Below are positions 7,402-17,393 of a stretch of 64,000 nt of DNA, in pieces. Position numbers and translations under genes: made by a program. The notes under the pieces were generated by a model. That model had not been told where the DNA came from and did no database searches. It saw only the letters and a list, made by a program, of their open reading frames with translations. Source of the stretch: an uncultured Clostridium sp. (GTDB lineage: Bacteria; Bacillota; Clostridia; TANB77; CAG-508); the NCBI GenBank assembly GCA_900554365.1, contig USGY01000005.1, forward strand, positions 7,465 to 71,464, given 5' to 3'. Position 1 is the first letter of the stretch. Each line of letters opens with the position of its first letter.

Positions 7402-9307
7402 TGAGGAAGATATAAGCATTTTAAAAAAAGCAACATTAAAAGATTTAATTGCACCATCAGGAATTGATGCTTCAAATATTGACCATATGGAAATTATATC
7501 TAATACAAAAAGATATGCAAGAAGTTTCTTTGTTTCAACTCTTCCTAGAATGTGTACTTTCCCAGAATTGTTTAGGGATATGTATCTTTTCGGCGATATA
7601 AATACATCGATTTATATCACACCAATAAAAGAAGACAGATCACAAAATGATTTAAACAGAGTTATTAATGAATTGGAAACAGAGAGAATTGTTGCAGCAG
7701 ATAGAGGAAATATAAACAGACAAAGTACAATTACTCAAAAAAGATTGGAAGCAGAACAATTAAGAGATGAAATTGCAGCAGGATTTAACAAATTATTTGA
7801 AGCAACAGTTGTATCAACATTATTTACATATAATTTAGAGGATTTAGACAGATATACAAAAATGTTAGCTGCAGAAATGTCAAAAACTTTAGTTGGAATA
7901 AAGAGTGCATGGGGTATACAAGAAGAAGCGTTTCAATCCAATTTACCTTTAATGAATAATAAAATAAATAAATCACATACATTTGATAGAAATTCAATGG
8001 GAACAGTATTCCCATTTACAACATCAGAAATAGGACATCCAACGGGAGTTCCGATTGGATTTAACAAGCAAACTGGAACACCAATATTATTTGATAATTT
8101 TGCAAGTTCATTAACAAATTATAATATGGTTATTTTTGCTAAATCTGGTGCCGGTAAATCTGTTACAATGAAAACATTGGTTTCAAGATCTTCAGTACTT
8201 TCTGGAATCGAAAGTTTGGCACTAGATGCTGAAGGTGAATATACAGTTGTTGCTGAAAGTCTTGGCGGAATAAATGTTGTAATAAGCCCAACATCAAAAA
8301 CAATTATAAATATCTTTGATATTGAAACAGAAACAATTAAAGATGAAATCACGGGAAAAGATAGAGTTGTTTTAAATGTTGAAAACAAGGTTGAAGACGT
8401 AACTCAAGGTTTACTTACAATGTCAAGAGGTAGTACAAGAAGTACAGAAGTTAATGAGTTAACAAAACAAATTATAGCAGAAACAGTTGCAGAAGAATAT
8501 GCAGCACTTGGTATTACAAGCAATCCAAATAGTTTATATGAAAAAGATTCAGCAATGGTTTCAAGAGGAGAAATACTTGCAAAGAAGAAAAAGCCAATGC
8601 CAACAATAGGCAGCTGGTATAGAAGATTACAAGCAAAAGCAAAAGATAACAAAAACCCAGATTATCAATATCATTATAGTTATTTACTTAAGGTTATGAA
8701 ACAATACATAAGAGAATATGATGGACAAATGGCATATTTTGATGGACAATCTACATTTGAATTATTAGAGGGAGCTCCCTTTATAAATCTTGATATTTCT
8801 CAACTAGAAGAAAGATTTGCAAGACCACTTGCTCAACAAATTTTACTTTCTTGGATTTGGGAAAAGTTTGTTAAGAAAAATAGTGAAGATAAAACAAGAG
8901 CAGCTAAAAAAAGAGTACTAGTTGATGAGGCATGGATGTTACTTCCATATCCAGAAGCCGTAGATTTTTTAAATAAAATGGCAAGACGTGCAAGAAAAAG
9001 AAATGTATCTTTGGCAATTATTTCACAGAGATTCCAAGATTTCTATGAAAAGCCAGAAGCACAAGCTGTTTTAACATCTTCTGACACCAAGTTGTTCTTA
9101 GCACAAGATAAATCAGAAATTCAATACTTGAAGGAAGTATTTAAACTTTCAGATGGTGAAGCTAATTTCTTAGTTACATGCCAAAGAGGAGAAGGATTAT
9201 TTAAGGTTGGAGCAGATACAGCAATCTTAAAAATTACACCAACGAGAAAAGAGTTTGAGTTTGTTGAAACAAACTTAAACCAATTAGCGAAAAGAAAAAA
9301 TAACTAA
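7352..9307 (+). CDS. VirB4-family T4SS ATPase
   Basis: 651 residues, cytoplasmic. An N-terminal domain is followed by a RecA-like ATPase with Walker A AKSGAGKSVT (Gly at about residue 266) and Walker B RVLVDEAWMLL (about 520-528), then the arginine-rich ARRARKRN and SQRFQDF blocks typical of VirB4/TraC/ConE. VirB4 powers assembly of the T4SS and substrate transfer. The start is ATG 7352 with GGAGGG 6 bases upstream; an in-frame ATG at 7328 lies before that site. The start overlaps the preceding gene by 50 bases, pointing to coupled translation. Confidence 0.92.
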   Translation: MKKNKKQQEEEERRYNSEEDISILKKATLKDLIAPSGIDASNIDHMEIISNTKRYARSFFVSTLPRMCTFPELFRDMYLFGDINTSIYITPIKEDRSQNDLNRVINELETERIVAADRGNINRQSTITQKRLEAEQLRDEIAAGFNKLFEATVVSTLFTYNLEDLDRYTKMLAAEMSKTLVGIKSAWGIQEEAFQSNLPLMNNKINKSHTFDRNSMGTVFPFTTSEIGHPTGVPIGFNKQTGTPILFDNFASSLTNYNMVIFAKSGAGKSVTMKTLVSRSSVLSGIESLALDAEGEYTVVAESLGGINVVISPTSKTIINIFDIETETIKDEITGKDRVVLNVENKVEDVTQGLLTMSRGSTRSTEVNELTKQIIAETVAEEYAALGITSNPNSLYEKDSAMVSRGEILAKKKKPMPTIGSWYRRLQAKAKDNKNPDYQYHYSYLLKVMKQYIREYDGQMAYFDGQSTFELLEGAPFINLDISQLEERFARPLAQQILLSWIWEKFVKKNSEDKTRAAKKRVLVDEAWMLLPYPEAVDFLNKMARRARKRNVSLAIISQRFQDFYEKPEAQAVLTSSDTKLFLAQDKSEIQYLKEVFKLSDGEANFLVTCQRGEGLFKVGADTAILKITPTRKEFEFVETNLNQLAKRKNN

Positions 9308-9321
9308 TGGAGGATAACTTT

Positions 9322-12300
9322 ATGAAATTTTTTATGAATAAAAGCATATGGTCTAAAATTGCTATACTTTTAATAATTGTATTGCTGTTTCAATTTGTAG
9401 TAACTAAACCGACATTGGCGAAAGCAGAAGTTGGAGATACAAGAATAGATTTTGGAGGAAAATTATTATCACCAGTAATGTCATTAGTTGTATCATTAGC
9501 TGATGCCATGATGGATATGATGCATTCATCCATAATGGGAACAAATGAATCGCTATTGCCCGTTGATGTAGATAGTAAATGGTGGGAGATATTATCCAAG
9601 GTATTAGTTATTGGCGCAATAGTAGCAGCAGCAATTTTCGTAACAATAGCTACTTTTGGAGCAGCAGCTACTGTAGGTGCGGTAATAGGTGCTATTGGAA
9701 CTGCATTGTGGACAGCATTAGGTGCAGGAGTAGCTAGTATAGGAGCTTATTTTGTTTTAGATAATGCTTTTGATCAGCTTAAAATTAAAGGTAAAGCAAG
9801 TGCTGTATCTTATACTGATGATATTGAATTACCGAGAACACTATATTTACCAGCTTATACATTAAGCCCAGAAGAAATTTTTGAAGGAAAAATTTTGTTA
9901 TTTAATGTAGATTTCTTTGGAAAGCCAAAAGAAATAAAAAAAGCTGAAACAACGACAGAAGATGGTAATAAAACTGTAAATTATTATTATTATTTGAAAG
10001 ATACTAATAAAGCTGATACAGAAGATAATAGAGTAAAAACTTCTAACCAAGATGTTGCAGCTGATTTACAAGGTAATATATCAAAATGGTATGTACAAAT
10101 AAGAAATATAGTATTGGTATGTATGATGATAGTGCTTTTGTATATTGGTATAAGAATATTATTAACATCATTAGCAGGTGAAAAAGCTAAATATAAGCAA
10201 TTTTTGCAAGATTGGTTTGTAGGATTAATTTTAATATTTTTTATGCATTATATTATGACTTTTGCAGTAACGATAGTTCAAAAAATAACGGATATTGTAG
10301 ATACAAGTGTTGATTCCAATACATATGTTGTAAAATTCCCAGTAGATAAGGATGGAAAAATAGTTAAATTCTTTAATAATAATAAAATGGCTTATATGAT
10401 ATATGATAAGAATGGAAAGCAAATTACAAGTGATGAAAACGGAAAAGTAAAAGAAGGAGACGCAGCTTATGTAGTATATCCAACTAATGTCTTGGGATCA
10501 TTAAGATTAACCCTTCAATTACAAAGTTGGGGTGCAGGTTATATAGGATATGCTTTAGCATTTGTAGTTCTAGTCTTGTTTACAGTATTTTTTATATTTA
10601 CATATTTAAGAAGGGTATTATATATGGCTTTTCTAACATTAATTGCACCAGTTGTAGCATTAACATACCCAATAGATAAAATGAATGATGGTAGTGCACA
10701 AGGATTTACTAAATGGTTTAGAGAGTATATATTTAATTTACTAATTCAACCAATGCACTTAATGTTATATTACATTTTAGTAACTTCAGCATTTGATTTA
10801 GCAGGAAAAAATATAATTTATACATTAGTAGCAATTGGATTTATGATGCCAGCAGAAAAATTATTGAGAAGCTTCTTTGGATTTGAAAAAGCTCATACAC
10901 CTGGACTTCTTGCAGGACCTGCAGGAGCAGCTTTAACAATGCAAGGACTTCAAACATTATCTAATTTAAGAAGTGGAAAAAGTAAAAGTAAAGAAAGTAG
11001 CAAAGGTAATGCTAAACCACAAGTACGACAAGCTAATAATTCAAATAGACTTTTGAATAAATTAGATGGAGATGTAAATCCAACAAGTGAAATGGCATCA
11101 TTAGTTGGAAATGCTGAAGAAGGTAAAGCTGCAGGAGCTGTTAATGGAAAAGTAGGAATAAATGATAGTCAATTAGGAATAGATAAAGATCAAGCAGCAT
11201 TAGATGCAATGAAGGATAATGACTTAAATGGTGAGCAAAATGCATTAAATGATATGATGTTAGAAGACGGAATTGTAACTGCTGGTGAAGTAGGAGCATT
11301 AGATAATGACCAAAAGGCAATAGATAATTTAAGAGATGAAATGGGAGATGATCCTGAAGCAAAGGCATATTTGGCCGAACAACAAGAAGATATAAATAAG
11401 AGAAGATTGGAATTAGCAAGAAGAGCTGGATTAGAAGAAGAACAAGCAAATGTAAGTCAAAATAGAATATATCAACAACCACTTCTTGATGCTGAACAAG
11501 ATGAAATAAATAAAAGAAAAGCAGAATTATCAAGTGATAGTATTCCAACTGAAAAAATTGATCCTATTCAACAACAAAGAGAAGCAGTTATTAGAGATGC
11601 ACAAGCAGAGGCAGCTGAAAAGATTTCACAAGATAGAGCAGAAATTCCAAAAATCAAGAGAGTTCAGTCTGCAGTTATGAGAGGTGCAATGAAAGCACCG
11701 AAAGTTATTGGTGGTGCATCAAGAGTAGCTGGAAGATATTTTGCTACTGGAGCAGGAGTTGCGTTGGGTGCTGCAGCTGGAATTGCGACAGGAAATCCAA
11801 AACAAATGCTTACATATATGGGAGTAGGTGCTGCGACAGGAAATAAAATTGGAGCAGTATCAGGTGAAAATATTTCAAATAATTTACAAAGTGCAGGACA
11901 AGTAATTAGTGATAAATATAATAAAATGCTTGATAAGGATGACGCATTAAGACAAATAGAACTAGAAAAAGAAGTAAAAGCTCAAAGAAAAGAATATGTA
12001 TCAGCTATGAAAGAAAGTGGATTTTCTAAAGATGAAACTAAAGAAATGGTGGACAAAGGAATAATAGATAGATATATTAAGAATAATGTAAATTCACAAG
12101 ATGCAGTAGTATCAGAACAAATGAGAAGAGATGATCCAAAGATATCACAAGAACAAGCAATTGCGACAGCTAAGTATGCAAAAAGAGTTGGAGAAGCTTC
12201 TAAAGGACCAGAAAGAAAGAAATGGCAAGAACATTTTGCTGGTGAGTTTAAAGATAAAGCTAACTTAAATCAAGAACAAGCAAATGTAGCAGCCGAACAA

Positions 12301-12351
12301 ACATTAAAGAGGGTAGATGCATTTAATAAATATAAGAAAAAATTAAATTAA
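9322..12351 (+). CDS. VirB6/TrbL-like polytopic T4SS channel protein
   Basis: 1009 residues. Signal-like N-terminal helix (about 8-30), an Ala/Gly-rich hydrophobic hairpin (about 90-145), then a cluster of membrane segments between about 245 and 520, including IVLVCMMIVLLYIGIRILL and the block RRVLYMAFLTLIAPVVALTYPIDK, typical of VirB6/TrbL proteins that form the inner-membrane channel. About 470 hydrophilic, charged, coiled-coil-prone residues follow, unusually long for a channel protein and broken by one more Ala/Gly-rich stretch. Start is ATG 9322; the ATG at 9307 overlaps the GGAGG Shine-Dalgarno. It sits between VirB4 and the VirB8-like gene. Confidence 0.8.
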   Translation: MKFFMNKSIWSKIAILLIIVLLFQFVVTKPTLAKAEVGDTRIDFGGKLLSPVMSLVVSLADAMMDMMHSSIMGTNESLLPVDVDSKWWEILSKVLVIGAIVAAAIFVTIATFGAAATVGAVIGAIGTALWTALGAGVASIGAYFVLDNAFDQLKIKGKASAVSYTDDIELPRTLYLPAYTLSPEEIFEGKILLFNVDFFGKPKEIKKAETTTEDGNKTVNYYYYLKDTNKADTEDNRVKTSNQDVAADLQGNISKWYVQIRNIVLVCMMIVLLYIGIRILLTSLAGEKAKYKQFLQDWFVGLILIFFMHYIMTFAVTIVQKITDIVDTSVDSNTYVVKFPVDKDGKIVKFFNNNKMAYMIYDKNGKQITSDENGKVKEGDAAYVVYPTNVLGSLRLTLQLQSWGAGYIGYALAFVVLVLFTVFFIFTYLRRVLYMAFLTLIAPVVALTYPIDKMNDGSAQGFTKWFREYIFNLLIQPMHLMLYYILVTSAFDLAGKNIIYTLVAIGFMMPAEKLLRSFFGFEKAHTPGLLAGPAGAALTMQGLQTLSNLRSGKSKSKESSKGNAKPQVRQANNSNRLLNKLDGDVNPTSEMASLVGNAEEGKAAGAVNGKVGINDSQLGIDKDQAALDAMKDNDLNGEQNALNDMMLEDGIVTAGEVGALDNDQKAIDNLRDEMGDDPEAKAYLAEQQEDINKRRLELARRAGLEEEQANVSQNRIYQQPLLDAEQDEINKRKAELSSDSIPTEKIDPIQQQREAVIRDAQAEAAEKISQDRAEIPKIKRVQSAVMRGAMKAPKVIGGASRVAGRYFATGAGVALGAAAGIATGNPKQMLTYMGVGAATGNKIGAVSGENISNNLQSAGQVISDKYNKMLDKDDALRQIELEKEVKAQRKEYVSAMKESGFSKDETKEMVDKGIIDRYIKNNVNSQDAVVSEQMRRDDPKISQEQAIATAKYAKRVGEASKGPERKKWQEHFAGEFKDKANLNQEQANVAAEQTLKRVDAFNKYKKKLN

Positions 12352-12369
12352 TAGAAAGAGGTAATAATC

Positions 12370-13335
12370 ATGCATAATCTAATAAGATTTTATAATCAAA
12401 ATAGAAAGGCAATTTGGATAGGCATTGGAATTATTGCCTCTCTATTTATATTACTTCAACTTCTTAATTTTATCGCTAAAAAAAATAATAATAAAATAAC
12501 AGATTCAAATTATTCAAATTTAGTGCAAGAACATAAAATTCAAAGTGATTCAAAAGGAAATATAGCAACAGATAAATCAGTGGTAACTGGAGATAAGCTA
12601 TCTTCTGAATCACTAAAAGATCAAACAAGTGTTATAGAGCAATTTTTAAATTTATGTAAAAATAACAATGATGAAGAAGCATATAATATGATTACAGATG
12701 AATGTAAAGAAGAGATGTTTAATACTGTAGAAGATTTTAAAAATATATATTTAGATTCAATTTTTAAAACAAAAGGCGTTACATTTAAAATATCAAATTG
12801 GTTTGGAAATACATATAAAGTTGATTTTACAGTTGGAGATATGTTATCAACAGGAAATCCAGATGATGTTGAAAACATACAAGATTATATAACTATAAAA
12901 TCAGAAAATAATGAAACAAAAGTAAATATTAATAAGTATGTAGGAAGATATGAAGTAAATAGAGAAAAAGAAGACAATAATATAAAAATTTCAGTTATAT
13001 CAAAAAATATATATATGGACTATGAAAAATATAAAATAAAAGTAGAAAATAATACAGATAATGATATTTTACTAGATGAAAGAAAAAATATAAATACAAT
13101 GTATATTCAGGATGAAAAAGATGTTAAGCATGCAGCCTATACACAAGAATTAACAACTCCTGATTTAACTGTTAACAATCATGGTGCAAGAACACTTACA
13201 GTTAAATATTATAGTGCATATACTTCAAGCAAAAAAATAGATAAACTAGTATTTTCAGATGTGGTTTTAAATTATAGTCAAGATTTAGACAATGTATTAA
13301 ATCCACAAATTGGAGAAATATCAATAAATTTATAA
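12370..13335 (+). CDS. VirB8/NTF2-like membrane-anchored T4SS protein
   Basis: 321 residues. A single N-terminal membrane helix (about 14-37) anchors an external part. The first external domain (about 85-165) has a pattern of NTF2-like folds, with EEAYNMITDECKEEMF followed by a strand-rich part. The second (about 200-321) is beta-rich and Ig-like. Gram-positive T4SSs use NTF2-fold proteins of the VirB8/TcpC class outside the membrane to scaffold the channel, and position after VirB6 fits. The helix-turn motif EAY..(L/I)-D/T..(F) recurs in the two genes at 16627 and 17394. Fold assignment is by eye. Confidence 0.55.
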   Translation: MHNLIRFYNQNRKAIWIGIGIIASLFILLQLLNFIAKKNNNKITDSNYSNLVQEHKIQSDSKGNIATDKSVVTGDKLSSESLKDQTSVIEQFLNLCKNNNDEEAYNMITDECKEEMFNTVEDFKNIYLDSIFKTKGVTFKISNWFGNTYKVDFTVGDMLSTGNPDDVENIQDYITIKSENNETKVNINKYVGRYEVNREKEDNNIKISVISKNIYMDYEKYKIKVENNTDNDILLDERKNINTMYIQDEKDVKHAAYTQELTTPDLTVNNHGARTLTVKYYSAYTSSKKIDKLVFSDVVLNYSQDLDNVLNPQIGEISINL

Positions 13336-13346
13336 AAGGAGAAAAA

Positions 13347-16300
13347 ATGAACAATAATTCTGAAGCAGTAAGACAAGCAATTAAAAAAGTTGCAAAAAAA
13401 GTTGGTAAAGTAGTTTCTAAAATAATGTTTATTCCATTAGTAATTTTTTCTATTATAATTATATTGTTAGGCGCGTGTGTATATTTTATAACAGTTGATG
13501 ATGGGACTTATAAAGAAGGAGATTGGAAAAGTACAGGATATGGTGCAGCAGTATATAAATCTGAAGCTAAGGTAAATTCTGATGGTTCAATATCTGCAGG
13601 AAAAACAGCTAAAGAAATATGGGATGAATTAAGAAAAAATGGTAGTAGTGTAACAGATTATTTAAGTGGACCTAAGGCTTTAGCAAAGTTAATGAATGCA
13701 GAATTAGTAACTTCTTTTCCAGATACACGTTCTAATCCAGATGAAAAAATAGACTGGGATAAGGTGGATTTGTTAGGAGATAAATTACAAGGAATAATTA
13801 AATTCAAGCGTGGAGATAAAGATGGAAAAACATATACAATGTCATATGTAGATGAAACAACATTTAGTGGATGGATGGAATGCTATAATTTAACAGGGAG
13901 TGAAGAAGCTAAGAAAAATGTATTAAGCCATTTTACAATAGTAAGTGGTGATACAAGTAGTTCTTCTAATGGTAGTTTGAAAGTTAACCTTTCTAAAGAT
14001 CAGGTTACAGATGCTTCACAAAAAATATTAGATGCAATTCCTAAAGTGCCATCACCCGGACAGGGATATTGTTTGGGATGGGTTAATAAAGTATATCAAG
14101 CAGCTGGTGTTGGTTCTCTTAATCAAATAGGAGCATATCAAGCTTTTCAAGCTACGCATGTTTCAACAGATAGAAATAATATTCCTGTAGGTGCAGCTGT
14201 ATATTGTACGGGATCTCAATCAGCAGGAATTTATGGACATGTTGGAATATATGTTGGTGACAACAAAGTTATGGATAATATTGGATATATTAGGACAATT
14301 GATTTAGACAAATGGATAAAAGAAGCTGAAACTTCTGGTAATACCCAATGCGGTGGAAAACCTGGATGGCTAGGATGGGGCTGGTGGACTGGAGGTTCAC
14401 CAACTGTAACAGGAACTGGAAGTAGTACAAGTAGTGATGAAACAAAAGATAATTCTAATACAGATAAAAATACAACAAAAAAAGTTGAAGATGGAAAAAT
14501 TGAAACCAAAGGAAAATCTTATAGTGTAAAAGTAGCAACATGGAATTCAACAACTACAAAAGTTGAATCTAATGATCCAGCTGTAAAAGGATATACGACA
14601 ACACAATATAACATGACAGCTACAACAATAAATTATCAAGATTTAGTATCTAAATATACTATGCCATTTAATTTATTATATGCGTTTTTAGTAGTTGGAG
14701 AAAGTGAAGATTTTGTTTCAGAATTAGCAGATTTAGTATATAATAGTGATATTGAAATCACTGTATATGATAATTATACTAAAAATACTGATGTAGATAA
14801 GTGGACATATACGCGAGTGGTAGAAGACGATGTTAATGCAACTGCAATCTTGGGAGATAAGATGAAGAGCACCAGTTTTACGAATAAAACTAGTAATCAA
14901 TATACAACAACAAAGACGGTTATAACAGAAACTAATACATTGGATGTTAAAGTAAGTAAAGCTAATGTATGGATTGTGGATTATGAGTCAAATGTTGAAT
15001 ATCAATCCAATAAACCAAACAGTACATCATCAGATAATGGACAAGATGATCAAAAGAAACCTTCTAAAAAAACAACAGTTGGACCAGTATATAATTATAA
15101 TGCAAAAGAAATTGATGAATTGGAAAAGCAAGTTTTAGATGAAGCGAATGGTGAGAGTAATGAATATAAGAAATCTGATGTGAAGACGTCTTCATTTTAT
15201 GATAGATATAAATGGATAACAGATATAAATGATAATGTAACAAATACAACGGAGTCATCTTCATATACATCAAAACCTGGTACAGTAAAAGAGAAAACAG
15301 ATCGTAAATCAAAAGATCCTAATTTTGTTACAATATATAATAAAAATAAATATGAAAGAAATGCTTCTAATATTGAAACTGCTGCATCATGGTTATTTGA
15401 AATAATTCAGATAAATCAGGATACAACAGATATGTTAGATTTAATAAAATATTTATTATATAAGGCAACGGGGATAAGTTATGGAGTAACAGAATTTGAT
15501 TTTAGTATTTTTGATCCTTCTAATTTTCAAAAGGTAACAACAGGTTCAGAGGGAGGATTATCATTAAATACGACAATGTTTACAAAAGATGTATTTAAAA
15601 AGGCATTAGAATCTTATTACAATAAGACACACAATCAAGCCTTTTATAATAATTTTGTATTAAAAGCAGATGAGATTTATGATGCGTCAGTAAGAAATAA
15701 TGTTAATCCTGAGTTAGTTGTAGTAACCGCAGGAACAGAACAAGGATGGAAACAAGGAGGAGGAGCTTATAATTATTGGGGAATAGGAGTATATAATGGC
15801 TCTAATGTTGGACAAAGTTTTAGTAGTATGTCTGATGGAATAGCAGCATTTGCTAATATTATAAAAAAATATTCTCCAGGTGGATCTATGGCTAATCTGA
15901 TAATGCAAAGATACGAGGAAAGAAAAAATTCGGGTTGTGATCCTACAGGATATGGTATGCCAGGAACTTTGAGTGGATGGCAATCAGTATATTCTTCTTT
16001 AGGATATCATGTAACAGGAAGTGCAGGGGCAGGTGGATATTATTACATGGATCCTGGTGTAGCAGGAGTAACTAAAATATATAAAACACATAGTGAGTTT
16101 TTACAAAAATGTTATAATGTAGGTGGAGCACATGCGTATGGAACTATAACAACAGCATGGGAACAAGGGCAATATACTGCATATCAACTTGAACAAAAAT
16201 TAAATTTATGGAATGCTATTTTTGGAGACTTCGGAACTTTAAGCTCAACATCAACGGATGGAACTGGAAAAGGAGCTCAAGTCGTTGCAGAAGCAAGAAA

Positions 16301-16607
16301 ACAAATTGGAAAACCATATGTATGGGGAGCTGCAGGGCCAAATAGTTTTGATTGTTCTGGTTTAACAATGTGGTGTTATAACAAAATTGGAATAAAAATA
16401 TCTCATAATGACAGATGTCAAAAAGCTGAAGCTAAAAAAGTTGTTCCTGTATCACAAGCAAGAGTAGGAGATATCTTATGGAAAGATGGACATGTTGGAA
16501 TCTACATAGGAAATAATCAATATATACATGCACCAACTCCTGGACAAACAGTAACAATAGCCAATGGAGCAAATTCGATGTTTGTAAATGCATTACAATT
16601 CTTTTAA
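13347..16607 (+). CDS. Large VirB1-like peptidoglycan hydrolase (CHAP/NlpC + lysozyme-like + NlpC/P60)
   Basis: 1086 residues, one N-terminal membrane helix (about 28-50), rest outside. Three enzyme-like regions are visible. At about 225-335 is a cysteine-peptidase-like domain with GYCLGW (Cys about 242) and GHVGIYVGD (His about 298). At about 770-885 is a lysozyme/glucosaminidase-like region with TAGTEQGWKQGGG (Glu about 798). At about 965-1086 is a canonical NlpC/P60 domain, FDCSGL, DGHVGIYIG, YIHAP, with triad Cys1003, His1049, His1061. T4SSs need such enzymes to open the wall. The long Ser/Thr/Asn-rich middle (about 350-700) has no recognised fold. Confidence 0.83.
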   Translation: MNNNSEAVRQAIKKVAKKVGKVVSKIMFIPLVIFSIIIILLGACVYFITVDDGTYKEGDWKSTGYGAAVYKSEAKVNSDGSISAGKTAKEIWDELRKNGSSVTDYLSGPKALAKLMNAELVTSFPDTRSNPDEKIDWDKVDLLGDKLQGIIKFKRGDKDGKTYTMSYVDETTFSGWMECYNLTGSEEAKKNVLSHFTIVSGDTSSSSNGSLKVNLSKDQVTDASQKILDAIPKVPSPGQGYCLGWVNKVYQAAGVGSLNQIGAYQAFQATHVSTDRNNIPVGAAVYCTGSQSAGIYGHVGIYVGDNKVMDNIGYIRTIDLDKWIKEAETSGNTQCGGKPGWLGWGWWTGGSPTVTGTGSSTSSDETKDNSNTDKNTTKKVEDGKIETKGKSYSVKVATWNSTTTKVESNDPAVKGYTTTQYNMTATTINYQDLVSKYTMPFNLLYAFLVVGESEDFVSELADLVYNSDIEITVYDNYTKNTDVDKWTYTRVVEDDVNATAILGDKMKSTSFTNKTSNQYTTTKTVITETNTLDVKVSKANVWIVDYESNVEYQSNKPNSTSSDNGQDDQKKPSKKTTVGPVYNYNAKEIDELEKQVLDEANGESNEYKKSDVKTSSFYDRYKWITDINDNVTNTTESSSYTSKPGTVKEKTDRKSKDPNFVTIYNKNKYERNASNIETAASWLFEIIQINQDTTDMLDLIKYLLYKATGISYGVTEFDFSIFDPSNFQKVTTGSEGGLSLNTTMFTKDVFKKALESYYNKTHNQAFYNNFVLKADEIYDASVRNNVNPELVVVTAGTEQGWKQGGGAYNYWGIGVYNGSNVGQSFSSMSDGIAAFANIIKKYSPGGSMANLIMQRYEERKNSGCDPTGYGMPGTLSGWQSVYSSLGYHVTGSAGAGGYYYMDPGVAGVTKIYKTHSEFLQKCYNVGGAHAYGTITTAWEQGQYTAYQLEQKLNLWNAIFGDFGTLSSTSTDGTGKGAQVVAEARKQIGKPYVWGAAGPNSFDCSGLTMWCYNKIGIKISHNDRCQKAEAKKVVPVSQARVGDILWKDGHVGIYIGNNQYIHAPTPGQTVTIANGANSMFVNALQFF

Positions 16608-16626
16608 TATGTAGGGAGGATATAGA

Positions 16627-17376
16627 ATGAAAAAGATAATGATAAGTATTTGTATAACTATTTGTGTAATATTATTAATATTATTGATAATTATGTTTAA
16701 TAATAAAAATTCTCAACATAGGACTAATAATGTAGAAACAAATGGTGATAGCAAAAATATTACATATACTACAGAAAAATTGAGAGATGCTACAAAATTT
16801 TATGCAATTGAAAAATGTATTCAAGAAAATAAAGACCAAAATTTTGTTGCAAAAGAAATGAATGTATTAGATGAATATGAATTTACTAGTTATGCTGTTT
16901 ATGGAAAAAGTAATAATGCTGATAAATATTATATAGTTAGAACAGATTTATCAAGTGATGCATTTAGAATTGAAGATGTAAATGTAAGTAATATAGATAG
17001 TATTGATTTAAAGACTAATTTAAAAGAAATAAAAGATGATGGTAATAATAAGATTAATTATAGTACCATTACACCTAATGATATGGGAGAAAGATATTTA
17101 CAAGAATTTCTAAATTTAGAAATATCAAATCCTGAAGAGGCATATAAATTATTGGATGAAAATAGTAAGAAAAATAAATTTTCAACTTTGGATGACTACA
17201 AAGATTATATAAAAAATAATTTGGATAAAATAAAAAATGAGAGTTTTAAAACTTGCAATTATGAATATGATGATGATTATACTATGTATTGGATAGAAAC
17301 AACTGAAAATAATATGTATACATTTAAAGAAAATAGTATAGAAAATTATACAGTACTAATAACAGAATTAAATTAA
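16627..17376 (+). CDS. Secreted/anchored NTF2-like protein of the T4SS operon (1)
   Basis: 249 residues of unknown function. An N-terminal membrane helix (about 3-24) precedes a hydrophilic external part with two regions: about 55-130 with KFYAIEKCIQ, and about 158-249 with NPEEAYKLLDENSKKNKF then a TLDDYKDYI helix, the same pattern seen in the VirB8-like protein. It lies 20 bases after the hydrolase with a GGGAGG Shine-Dalgarno, so it belongs to the T4SS operon. The next gene is a longer paralog. Possible roles are channel scaffold, surface factor or immunity; none is shown. Confidence 0.5.
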   Translation: MKKIMISICITICVILLILLIIMFNNKNSQHRTNNVETNGDSKNITYTTEKLRDATKFYAIEKCIQENKDQNFVAKEMNVLDEYEFTSYAVYGKSNNADKYYIVRTDLSSDAFRIEDVNVSNIDSIDLKTNLKEIKDDGNNKINYSTITPNDMGERYLQEFLNLEISNPEEAYKLLDENSKKNKFSTLDDYKDYIKNNLDKIKNESFKTCNYEYDDDYTMYWIETTENNMYTFKENSIENYTVLITELN

Positions 17377-17393
17377 TAAAGTGGAGATATAAT

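Noticed and set aside
11141..11548. Long minus-strand ORF opposite the VirB6/TrbL gene
   Set aside because: Composition is a Leu/His/Tyr-rich shadow of the charged coding strand, with no ribosome site or known motif.
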